Assembly (NCBI GenBank): GCA_002898955.1
Contig: BEIP01000057.1
Location: 1-7,428 of the forward strand
Source: a bacterium HR39
GTDB lineage: Bacteria > Pseudomonadota > Alphaproteobacteria > Geminicoccales > Geminicoccaceae
Reading direction: 5' to 3'
Length of the DNA stretch: 7,428 nucleotides
How positions within the stretch are numbered: the stretch's first letter is position 1; each line of letters begins with the position of its first letter. A program made the position numbers and the translations under genes. The notes under the pieces are model-generated. The model worked only from the letters and a program-made list of their open reading frames with translations, had not been told where the DNA came from and did no database searches. Below are positions 1 through 5,359 of the stretch, piece by piece.

Positions 1-342
1 GAGGGCACGCAGGCGAGCGAGGAGCTCCTCGAAGGCGAAGGGACGGGCCAGGCAGTCGTCGGCACCGTTCTCGAGACAGGCGATCCGCTCGGCGAGGGCA
101 TCCCGGCCGGTGAGGACGAGCACCGGTACGTCGTCACGCTGGCGGCGCAGTCGGCCCAGGACGTCGAGCAGCGCGGCCGACGGCGGCCGGAGGGCGATCA
201 CCAGCACGTCGTACCCCTCGCGGCCCGGAAGCGTGCCGGGGGGCAGGGCGGCCACGGCATCCGTGCGCAGGCCGCTGCGGACCAGGGCCCGTTCGAGGGC
301 GGTCCGCGACGCGTCGTCACCGTCGACCAGGAGGACGCGCAT
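1..342 (-). CDS. Response regulator, OmpR/PhoB-like, receiver domain only (partial, degenerate active site)
   Basis: The first 114 residues of a protein that leaves the window at base 1, read from ATG at 342. A strong Shine-Dalgarno (GGAGGGG) lies about 8 bases upstream. The fold pattern is a CheY-like receiver: beta1 MRVLLVDGDD (1-10), beta3 YDVLVIALRPP (44-54), beta4 VPVLVLTG with Thr78, then NGADDCLARPFAFEELLARL (92-111), which is typical of OmpR/PhoB regulators. The output domain, expected to be a winged helix, lies outside the window, so DNA binding is inferred from family likeness only. Three positions are unusual. The phosphoacceptor Asp of beta3 is Ala50, the switch Lys before Pro-Phe is Arg100, and one of the paired acidic residues after beta1 is Gly8. 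This suggests phosphorylation-independent signalling or a decaying gene. It is transcribed divergently from the acylphosphatase gene; no histidine kinase is visible. Confidence 0.85.
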   Translation of the reverse strand, partial: MRVLLVDGDDASRTALERALVRSGLRTDAVAALPPGTLPGREGYDVLVIALRPPSAALLDVLGRLRRQRDDVPVLVLTGRDALAERIACLENGADDCLARPFAFEELLARLRAL

Positions 343-475
343 GTCCGATCCCCTCCGATCACGAGGCGGCAGGTTCCCGCGAAGGCTTCCGTCGTGCTCC
401 CGTTGGCCACATATGGTCGTTCGTGGTAGAGGGCGGTACGGGATCCGGACGCAGTTCGCGATCGACGGAGGCGAC
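343..475. other. Divergent intergenic region between response regulator and acylphosphatase
   Basis: These 133 bases lie between two divergent start codons and must hold both promoters if both genes have their own. The only AT-leaning patch is around 408-416 (acatatgg). A weak plus-strand pattern exists: TTGGCC at 403-408, then an extended -10-like TGGTAGAG at 424-431. It is too poor to call a promoter. I see no convincing inverted repeat or operator. Confidence 0.4.
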
Positions 476-763
476 GTGGACCAACGACGGACCGTCCGCC
501 ACCTGCGGGCGCAAGGCCGCGTACAGGGCGTCGGCTTCCGTGCCTGGGCGGTGGCCGAGGCCGGGCGTCTCGGCCTCGACGGCTGGGTCCGCAACCGCCG
601 CGACGGCTCCGTCGAGGCGGTGGTGGCCGGACCGCCGGAACGGGTGGAGGAGATGGTGCGGCTGTTCCGCCGGGGACCCGCACTCGCCAGGGTCGAGCGG
701 CTCGAGGAAGAGGCGTGGGACGGGGACCCGGGCCCCGGGTTCCACGTCCTGCCCACGGTGTGA
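476..763 (+). CDS. acyP: Acylphosphatase
   Basis: Small cytosolic enzyme hydrolysing the carboxyl-phosphate bond of acyl phosphates such as acetyl phosphate (established family function). The 95-residue product matches the usual length of about 90. Near the N-terminus is the signature GRVQGVGFRAW, whose Arg binds the substrate phosphate. It is followed by GWVRNRRDGSVEAVVAG, whose Asn positions the catalytic water. GTG at 476 is chosen as start because GGAGG (467-471) sits just before it and the conserved domain begins about eight residues later. An in-frame ATG at 413 would add 21 uninformative residues and lacks a ribosome binding site. The next gene begins 17 bases after the stop, so the two are probably cotranscribed. 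It is divergent from a response regulator; acylphosphatases can act on aspartyl-phosphate-like mixed anhydrides, but a link between them is speculation. Confidence 0.9.
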   Translation: MDQRRTVRHLRAQGRVQGVGFRAWAVAEAGRLGLDGWVRNRRDGSVEAVVAGPPERVEEMVRLFRRGPALARVERLEEEAWDGDPGPGFHVLPTV

Positions 764-780
764 ACGGAGCGTTCGGGGCC

Positions 781-2118
781 ATGCAGCACGGGACGACGAC
801 GTGGCCGCGACGGGCGGTGCTCGCCGGGATGCTGGCGGGCGTGGGCTGCGCGGGCGTGGCGCGGGCACGGGCCGACGTGCAGCCGCGGCCGCCGGAAGAG
901 CGCCTGCTGTTCGAGATCTTCGCCGGCGACCGGCACGTGGGTACCCACGCGGTGACCTTCACGCCGCATCCCGAGGGCGGGTTCGAGGCCCGCACGCTGA
1001 TCGACGTCCGGGTCTCCCTGGCCTTCCTCACCCTCTACCGCTACCGCCACGAGGTGCGGGAGTGGTGGCGCGAGGGACGGGTGCTGGCCTTCCGCGTGCG
1101 GGCGGAGGACGGCGACGAACGGCGCGAGATCGTCGGCGAGCCGGCCGGGCCGGGCCTGCGGGTGCGCACCCCGCACGGCGTGAGGGAGGTGCCCCTCGGG
1201 GTGATGACCGACATCGCCTTCTGGAACCCCGCCATCGTCCGCCAGCACCGCCTGCTGGACACCTGGAACGGGGATCTCGTCGGCGTGCGCGGGCGTGGCG
1301 GTGTGGTCGAGCGCGTCGCCCTCGCGGATCGCGAGGTGGAGGCGGTGCGCTACGACCTCTCGGCCGAGAGCGGCCGCGAGGCCACCGTATGGTACGACCG
1401 GCAGGACCGCTGGATCCGCGGCCGGGTGAAGATCGGCCGGGTCGAGCTCACCTATCTCCGCGCCGCCTGGGATCCGCGCCCCCGCGCCGCCCGGCCGGAG
1501 CGTCGCTCAGTCGGGCCACACGTAGGCCACCTCGCGCAACGGCACGCCGGCGATCTCGAGGGTGTTCTCGTCGGCCAGCACGCCGCCGAGGCGCTCGTAG
1601 AAGCCGCGGGCGGGATTGGCGGCCAGCACCCACACCACGAGCCCGGAACAGCGCCGCACCGCGAGTTCGTAGTGGCAGGCGTCGAACAGGCAGCGGCCGA
1701 TGCCACGGCCCTGCCAGTTCTCGTCCACGTAGAGCACGTAGATCTCGCCCCGCCCGAGCCGCGGCCGGCGCGAGCGCCCGCCGCTCGCCACGCCGACGAT
1801 GCGGCCCTCCACCTCCGACACGAAGGCCCAGCCGCCGGTGGAGAGCGTGCGCTTCCAGTGGCGCTCGAAGGCCTCGTAGGAGAGGCCGGCGAGGTAGGAA
1901 GCCGGCAGGATGCCGGCGTAGGCCCGGCGCCAGCAGTCCACGTAGGTGCGGGCGATGGCGCGCGCGTCCGCCGGCACCGCACGGCGTACCGTGAGCACCG
2001 GATCCCAGTTGGCGGACGGCAGCCACTCCTTCATCGCGCCGAAGCTTCCTCGACAGTGCGAACGCAACCTAGCCCGTCCGGCATGTCCCGCCAAGCGCGG
2101 AATGCGCGTGGAAGGTGA
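781..2118 (+). CDS. DUF6134-like exported protein; frame runs on antisense through the neighbouring gene
   Basis: Only the first ~230 residues (781 to about 1470) look like genuine protein. Residues 1-31 form a Tat-like export signal: TTWPRRAVLAGML, a short hydrophobic stretch, then an ARA cleavage site before Asp32. The mature part matches my recollection of DUF6134-type proteins: LLFEIFAGDRHVGTH at 42-56, YRYRHEVREWWREGRVLAF at 86-104, AFWNP at 146-150, LLDTWNGDLVGV at 158-169, and WYDRQDRWIRGRVKIGRVEL near the end. The function of the family is unknown to me; an extracytoplasmic location is predicted. After residue ~235 the frame meets no stop until 2118 and crosses the whole acetyltransferase gene exactly codon opposite codon. 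The His/Gly/Ala/Val-rich tail is what reverse complements of GC-rich codons give, so it is probably not real. A +1 shift near 1480-1520 would end the protein at the TAG at 1523-1525. The start could also be GTG at 760, overlapping the acylphosphatase stop. Confidence 0.65.
   Translation: MQHGTTTWPRRAVLAGMLAGVGCAGVARARADVQPRPPEERLLFEIFAGDRHVGTHAVTFTPHPEGGFEARTLIDVRVSLAFLTLYRYRHEVREWWREGRVLAFRVRAEDGDERREIVGEPAGPGLRVRTPHGVREVPLGVMTDIAFWNPAIVRQHRLLDTWNGDLVGVRGRGGVVERVALADREVEAVRYDLSAESGREATVWYDRQDRWIRGRVKIGRVELTYLRAAWDPRPRAARPERRSVGPHVGHLAQRHAGDLEGVLVGQHAAEALVEAAGGIGGQHPHHEPGTAPHREFVVAGVEQAAADATALPVLVHVEHVDLAPPEPRPARAPAARHADDAALHLRHEGPAAGGERALPVALEGLVGEAGEVGSRQDAGVGPAPAVHVGAGDGARVRRHRTAYREHRIPVGGRQPLLHRAEASSTVRTQPSPSGMSRQARNARGR
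1507..2034 (-). CDS. GNAT family N-acetyltransferase
   Basis: Acetyl-CoA-dependent N-acetyltransferase of 175 residues, the usual size of a single GNAT domain; substrate unknown. The N-terminal part LTVRRAVPADARAIARTY (15-32) is the typical first strand and helix. Motif A is IYVLYVDENWQGRGIGRCLF (98-117), with the pyrophosphate-binding Q/R-x-x-G-x-G/A loop as Q108-G-R-G-I-G113. Motif B follows as AANPARGFYERLGG (138-151). ATG at 2034 is chosen because the domain begins shortly after it and GAGGAAG lies about 10 bases upstream. The frame stays open to an ATG at 2172, but the added 46 residues are Arg-rich and look non-coding. The gene converges on the DUF6134-like gene and its whole length lies antisense to that gene's run-on frame. 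On domain grounds this is the real gene in the interval. It is divergent from the metalloprotease gene. Confidence 0.9.
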   Translation of the reverse strand: MKEWLPSANWDPVLTVRRAVPADARAIARTYVDCWRRAYAGILPASYLAGLSYEAFERHWKRTLSTGGWAFVSEVEGRIVGVASGGRSRRPRLGRGEIYVLYVDENWQGRGIGRCLFDACHYELAVRRCSGLVVWVLAANPARGFYERLGGVLADENTLEIAGVPLREVAYVWPD

Positions 2119-2125
2119 CCGGAGG

Positions 2126-2137
2126 CGGTGCGCACCG
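2126..2137. repeat. 12-base perfect palindrome
   Basis: CGGTGCGCACCG is its own reverse complement and does not extend to either side. It lies in the divergent intergenic region, about 90 bases upstream of the acetyltransferase start and 118 upstream of the protease start. It could be an operator, but in DNA this GC-rich a GC palindrome of this length may also be chance. Confidence 0.35.
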
Positions 2138-2140
2138 GCC

Positions 2141-2156
2141 GGCGTATCGGCGTATC
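2141..2156. repeat. Tandem 8-base direct repeat
   Basis: Two abutting copies of GGCGTATC, followed by a partial third (GG). It starts four bases after the 12-base palindrome, so the two may form one composite site. No function can be assigned from sequence. Confidence 0.4.
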
Positions 2157-2209
2157 GGTCGACGCGGCGCAAAGTCCACGATGTAGACGGTCCTCTGGCG
2201 AGATCCGAA

Positions 2210-2226
2210 GGATTTTAGCGAAATCC
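2210..2226. promoter_or_regulatory. AT-rich inverted repeat, candidate operator/promoter element
   Basis: GGATTT-TAGCG-AAATCC is a perfect 6+6 inverted repeat around a 5-base spacer, and the most AT-rich stretch of the intergenic region. It ends 28 bases before the metalloprotease GTG start, where a -10 region or operator would be expected. On the minus strand it contains TAAAAT (2217-2212), a good -10 match, but without a good -35. The repeat also contains the in-frame TAG (2216-2218) that bounds the protease reading frame upstream. Confidence 0.3.
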
Positions 2227-2254
2227 GGGGCGCATCCAGCGGAGTAGCGCCTCC

Positions 2255-3568
2255 GTGCTCCTCACCCCGTCCCTGCCGGCCCTGCTGCCTCCTCCCGATG
2301 CCGTGGCCGCCGCCGCGGCCCTGCTCTGGCGTGGACCCGCCGGTCCCTACCGCTGGGAGGACACCGGAGCGATCCCGCTGCGGCTCGTGGGCCCCGGCGA
2401 CGCGGTGCGCTTCGCCCCGGGCGAGGTGGTCGAACCCGACCGCCGGGCCGTGCGGGCGCTGGAGCGGGCGGCGCGCGCCTGGGAGGCGGTGGCTGACCTC
2501 GACTTCGACCCCGGGGCGGACGCCGCCGGCGGGATCCGCGTCGGCTTCGCCGTCTTCCCCGAGACCGCCCGCAACGTCGCCTGGACGGTGATCGATCCCG
2601 CACCGGACGGCACCGTGCGCGCGGCCGAGGTGTGGCTGGACGCCCGGCTGCTGGAGCGGCTGGAGCCCGGCGACTTCGGCCATCTCGCCCTCCTCCACGA
2701 GCTCGGCCACGCCCTCGGGCTCGGTCATCCGGATCCCGCCGCATCGGCCTTCTCCGCCTTCGACGGCCGTGCGTGGACGGTCATGTCATACCTGCCGCCG
2801 GCGTCCGCCCGGGCGGACGGGCGTCCGGTCGAGCCCACGACGCCGCTCGTCTACGACATCGCCGCCATCCGCGAGCTCTACGGACCCTCGGAGGAGCACG
2901 CCGGCGACGACCGCTACCGGCTGGACGGCCGCCGTGCCACGCTCGCCGCCCTGTTCGACGCGGGCGGCCACGACCTCTTGGACGGGCGCTCCCTGCCGGC
3001 GGATGCGGTCCTGGACCTGCGCGAGGGCGGCCGCAGCCGCTTCGCGACGGAGGAGGGACCGGCCGAGCTGCAGACCGCCTTCGGCTCCGTGCTCGAGGAC
3101 GCCCGCGGCGGCCGCGGCGACGACCTGGTGATCGGCAACGGGGCGGCGAACCGGCTGTGGGGCGGTGCCGGCGACGACCGCCTGGTGGGTCTGGCCGGCG
3201 ACGACCGGCTGGCCGGCGGCCGCGGCGACGATCTGCTGGAGGGCGGGAGCGGCGACGACCACCTCGCGGGCGGGCAGGGGGACGACCTGCTGTGGGGCGG
3301 GCCCGGCGACGACCTGATCCTGGGCGGCCGGGGGAACGATGTGGCGGTCTTCGCCGGGAACACCGCCGATCACCTGATCGAGCGCGTCGGCCGCGGCTGG
3401 ACGGTTACGGACCTCGTGGGCGACGGCGGCCGGGACCTGCTGCGCGGCGTCGAGACGGTGGTGTTCGACGACGCCGCCTTCGCCCTGCAGGGCAGGGAAG
3501 TGCTGCCGCTCGCGCAGCCGCCCGATCTCGACGCGCTGCTCGCCGCCGGGCCGGACGCGCCCTTCTGA
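2255..3568 (+). CDS. Serralysin-type (M10) zinc metalloprotease with RTX repeats
   Basis: Secreted calcium-dependent zinc endopeptidase of the serralysin group of metzincins, 437 residues against roughly 470-500 for classical members. The catalytic domain covers about residues 25-210. The zinc site is HELGHALGLGH (148-158), with ligands His148, His152 and His158 and catalytic Glu149. The Met-turn is TVMSY (175-179), with Met177 and the Tyr179 that serralysins use as an extra ligand. Residues ~215-300 match the M10 C-terminal region (ALFDAGGHDLLDG, AVLDLREGG, AFGSVLEDA). Then come nonapeptide GGxGxDxUx calcium-binding repeats at 285-365. The last ~70 residues should carry the type I secretion signal; the end DAPF is not the usual DxxV-like tail. 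There is no Sec signal, as expected for ABC-type secretion, and no obvious propeptide. GTG at 2255 is the only reasonable start, with GGAG 10 bases upstream. No transporter or inhibitor gene is in the window. Confidence 0.93.
   Translation: MLLTPSLPALLPPPDAVAAAAALLWRGPAGPYRWEDTGAIPLRLVGPGDAVRFAPGEVVEPDRRAVRALERAARAWEAVADLDFDPGADAAGGIRVGFAVFPETARNVAWTVIDPAPDGTVRAAEVWLDARLLERLEPGDFGHLALLHELGHALGLGHPDPAASAFSAFDGRAWTVMSYLPPASARADGRPVEPTTPLVYDIAAIRELYGPSEEHAGDDRYRLDGRRATLAALFDAGGHDLLDGRSLPADAVLDLREGGRSRFATEEGPAELQTAFGSVLEDARGGRGDDLVIGNGAANRLWGGAGDDRLVGLAGDDRLAGGRGDDLLEGGSGDDHLAGGQGDDLLWGGPGDDLILGGRGNDVAVFAGNTADHLIERVGRGWTVTDLVGDGGRDLLRGVETVVFDDAAFALQGREVLPLAQPPDLDALLAAGPDAPF
3107..3349 (+). repeat. 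RTX nonapeptide-repeat region (27-base period)
   Basis: Nine consecutive 9-residue units (residues 285-365 of the metalloprotease). The second (GNGAANRLW) is degenerate; the other eight follow GGxGDDxUx closely, with GLAGDDRLA and a final GGRGNDVAV as variants. Paired units bind Ca2+ in a parallel beta-roll that folds outside the cell (family knowledge). The DNA shows a matching 27-base periodicity with many synonymous differences, so it is not a recent expansion. Confidence 0.9.
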
Positions 3569-3577
3569 GCGCCGTCC

Positions 3578-4840
3578 TCAGGCGGAGAGGGATTCGGCGG
3601 TGCCGCGCCGCAGCATGCCCACGCACAGCGCACCCACCAGCAGCAGGCCCGGAAGCGTGAGCAGGTTCATGGCCTGCCAGCCGAGCAGGTCGTGCAGCAT
3701 GCCGGACGTGGTGGCCGAGAGGGTGACAGCGGAGAACAGCAGGAAGTCGTTGAAGCCCTGGACCTTGGCCTTCTCCTCCGGCGTGTGGCACTGGGTCAGC
3801 AGGGTGGTGCCGCCGATGAACATGAAGTTCCAGCCCACCCCGAGGACGAACAGCGCCGCGAAGAAGTGCTCGACGTCGACCCCGGCGAGGTCGATGGCCA
3901 CCGTGCCGAGGTTGAGGAGCACCCCGGCGAGCATGACCCTCGGCGCACCGATGCGGGCCACGAGGCTGCCGGTCACGAAGCTCGGCAGGAACATGCCCAC
4001 CACGTGGCCCTGGATCACCACGGCGGTGGCGGAGAAGGCGTGGCCGCAGGCCATCATGGCGAGCGGCGTCGCGCTCATCAGCAGGTTCATGGTGACGTAA
4101 CCCACCACCGCGGCGAGCACGGCGGTGGCGAAACCGGGCGAGCGGGCGATCTCGAAAAGCGGCCGTCCGTCGCCGCGCCGCAGCGCCGCGGGCGGAGGCG
4201 GCATGTCGAGCAGTCCGAGGACCATGAAGGACAGGGCGCCCACCGCCGCCACCGCCAGATAGCTGCCGAGGAACAGATACGGCGGGAACAGCTCGGAGGT
4301 GAGGCGGGCGATCTGCGGGCCCACCGCTCCGGCCACCAACCCGCCGGCCATCACCAGGCTGATGGCCCGGGCCCGCGCCGCCTGCCGCCGCTCCGGCTCC
4401 ACCACGTCGGCCGCATCGGCCGCGGCGAAGCGGTAGTACTGGGAGAAGGCGGCGAAGATCCCGTAGAGGAAGCTCGCCGCGGCGAAGAGCGCGAAGCTCT
4501 GTTCGCGCAACGCGAAGGCGAGGAGCAGACCCGCCGCGGTGCCCACCGCCGCACCGAGCCGGAGTCCCGCCCGGCGGCCGATCCGCTGCATGAGGAAGGA
4601 GGCGGGCACGGTGCTCGCCATGGTGCCGAGGAACTGCAGACCCAGCGGCACGGTGGCGAGCCACGATGCCGGGGCGAGGTGCAGGCCCACCAGCGCCGAG
4701 GTGCTGATCATCGTGGTGTTGGCCACGAAGAACAGCGCCTGGGCCGTGGCGAGCACCAGGACGTTGCGGCGGTAAGGGTCGAGAGCGGCTGCGGCGATCA
4801 CCGGAAGGCCCGTGTGCGGGGACCGCGGCCCTTGCAGCAC
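3578..4840 (-). CDS. MFS transporter, 12 predicted transmembrane helices
   Basis: Inner-membrane major facilitator superfamily carrier of about 407-420 residues, substrate not identifiable. The body starts DPYRRNVLVLATAQALFFV (helix 1). The cytoplasmic loop between helices 2 and 3 is MQRIGRRAGLRLGAAVG, an MFS motif-A-like sequence. Further hydrophobic segments occur at regular intervals up to LLLVGALCVGMLRR near the C-terminus, with a charged central loop (LRRGDGRPLFEIARSPG) dividing two six-helix halves. Other notable segments are FSQYYRFAAADAA after helix 4 and GVGWNFMFIGGTTLLTQ in the C-terminal half. Two starts are possible: GTG at 4840, with GGAAAAG just upstream, or GTG at 4801, closer to helix 1 but without a visible ribosome binding site. 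It lies 31 bases or more behind the DUF6455-like gene and probably shares its transcript. It converges on the metalloprotease gene with 9 bases between stops. Confidence 0.88.
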   Translation of the reverse strand: MLQGPRSPHTGLPVIAAAALDPYRRNVLVLATAQALFFVANTTMISTSALVGLHLAPASWLATVPLGLQFLGTMASTVPASFLMQRIGRRAGLRLGAAVGTAAGLLLAFALREQSFALFAAASFLYGIFAAFSQYYRFAAADAADVVEPERRQAARARAISLVMAGGLVAGAVGPQIARLTSELFPPYLFLGSYLAVAAVGALSFMVLGLLDMPPPPAALRRGDGRPLFEIARSPGFATAVLAAVVGYVTMNLLMSATPLAMMACGHAFSATAVVIQGHVVGMFLPSFVTGSLVARIGAPRVMLAGVLLNLGTVAIDLAGVDVEHFFAALFVLGVGWNFMFIGGTTLLTQCHTPEEKAKVQGFNDFLLFSAVTLSATTSGMLHDLLGWQAMNLLTLPGLLLVGALCVGMLRRGTAESLSA

Positions 4841-4871
4841 GCGCTTTTCCGCGCGGCAAGTCCGCAGATGT

Positions 4872-5285
4872 TCACATGTCGGAGGAATCGGACGCCGCCG
4901 GGCGGCCTCCTTCGCCCAGCACTCGGGCGATGTCGTCGAACAGCGCGGCGTTGGGGCAGAACAGGCGGGCGGAATCGCGCGGCTCGGCCGCCGCGAGGAG
5001 ACGGTGGCAGCGCCGCACCGCGAGGCAGTGGGCGCACACCCGCTCGGCATCGCGCAAAGCGGCCAGAAAACGCGGCGGCACCTCGTCGGCATCGACGCCG
5101 AAGCGGGCGAGCATGCGGCGGATGTCCTCCTCGCTGCCGCTGCGGGCGGTCTCCACCTCGTCCTCGAAAAGCCCGAGCTCGCGCAGGCATGCGCCGAGCG
5201 CCTCCGGATCGAGCGGCTCGCCCGTCCGGTACCAGCGCCCGAGCCGCTCCATCAGCCAGTCCCCGAACGTCCCGCCGCGGCCCAC
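4872..5285 (-). CDS. DUF6455-like cysteine protein
   Basis: A 137-residue soluble protein of unknown function. Its C-terminal half resembles the DUF6455 family as I recall it: ERVCAHCLAVRRCHRLL (81-97), then a variable stretch, then LFCPNAALFDDIARVL (108-123). The four cysteines at 84, 87, 93 and 110 form C-x2-C-x5-C-x16-C, a plausible site for a metal or Fe-S cluster (inference). The N-terminal half is helical and acidic, with GSEEDIRRMLARFGVDADEVP (50-70). GTG at 5285 is chosen because GGAGAGG lies 8 bases upstream; GTG at 5291 is too close to it, and ATG at 5252 (126 residues) is the alternative. The frame stays open upstream into atpG, but that part is Pro/Arg/Ser-rich noise. It follows atpG by 70 bases holding a perfect FNR-type box and precedes the MFS gene, suggesting an oxygen-responsive two-gene unit. 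Confidence 0.75.
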   Translation of the reverse strand: MGRGGTFGDWLMERLGRWYRTGEPLDPEALGACLRELGLFEDEVETARSGSEEDIRRMLARFGVDADEVPPRFLAALRDAERVCAHCLAVRRCHRLLAAAEPRDSARLFCPNAALFDDIARVLGEGGRPAASDSSDM

Positions 5286-5309
5286 GTCCACCGCCTCTCC
5301 GTGCCGGAT

Positions 5310-5328
5310 CGTGCCGCCTACTGGCACG
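5310..5328 (-). other. Small hairpin in the leader of the DUF6455-like gene
   Basis: CGTGCC and GGCACG (5310-5315 and 5323-5328) are perfectly complementary around a 7-base loop. There is no T-tract on either strand after it, so it is a poor rho-independent terminator for atpG. It sits where the promoter core of the FNR-controlled gene would be expected, about 25-43 bases before the GTG start. It could be a weak leader structure or a coincidence. Confidence 0.3.
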
Positions 5329-5345
5329 GAGCGCCGGAGACGTCC

Positions 5346-5359
5346 TTGATCCGGATCAA
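5346..5359. promoter_or_regulatory. FNR/Anr-type binding site, perfect consensus
   Basis: TTGATCCGGATCAA matches TTGAT-N4-ATCAA, the consensus of the oxygen sensor FNR and its homologue Anr (Crp-Fnr family), at all ten fixed positions. The spacer CCGG makes it a full 14-base palindrome. It overlaps the atpG stop codon (5358-5356). Its centre is about 67 bases upstream of the DUF6455-like GTG. A class II promoter with the activator at -41.5 would start transcription near 5311, about 26 bases before that GTG. The -10 match there is weak, as is common in activated promoters. It could alternatively be bound by Dnr- or Crp-like members. Confidence 0.75.

Larger units (their letters stand above)
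2035..2254. other. Divergent intergenic region with palindromes and a tandem 8-mer
   Basis: These 220 bases separate the start codons of the acetyltransferase (minus) and metalloprotease (plus) genes. I see no credible small gene here. The region holds a 12-base palindrome, a tandem octamer and an AT-rich inverted repeat, each listed separately. A weak minus-strand promoter-like pair exists: TTGGCG at 2094-2089 and TAGGTT at 2071-2066 with a 17-base spacer. It matches consensus poorly. Confidence 0.5.

Noticed and set aside
835..860. Lipoprotein lipobox at Cys23 of the DUF6134-like signal peptide.
   Set aside because: The residues before the Cys are GVG, without the Leu/Val at -3 that a lipobox needs. 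An ARA cleavage site fits better.
198..1031. Minus-strand open frame of 277 codons antisense to the acylphosphatase and DUF6134-like genes.
   Set aside because: Pro/Arg-rich with no motif; the plus strand carries the recognisable genes.
423..1994. Long plus-strand open frame of 523 codons.
   Set aside because: Arg/Pro/Gly-rich low-complexity translation lying in another phase over the acylphosphatase, DUF6134-like and acetyltransferase genes; no domain is recognisable. High G+C removes stop codons from shadow frames.
2066..2094. Sigma70-like promoter for the acetyltransferase: TTGGCG, 17-base spacer, TAGGTT on the minus strand.
   Set aside because: Spacing is ideal, but only about 4/6 and 3/6 bases match consensus, so it is too weak to list as a feature.
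2035..2172. Longer acetyltransferase starting at ATG 2172.
   Set aside because: The extra 46 residues are Arg-rich and outside the GNAT domain. ATG 2034 has a GAGGAAG upstream and gives the normal family length.
3565..3581. Inverted repeat CTGAG-N7-CTCAG spanning both stop codons of the convergent protease and MFS genes, as a bidirectional terminator.
   Set aside because: The stem is only five pairs, one arm of each half is made of stop-codon bases, and there is no T-tract on either strand.
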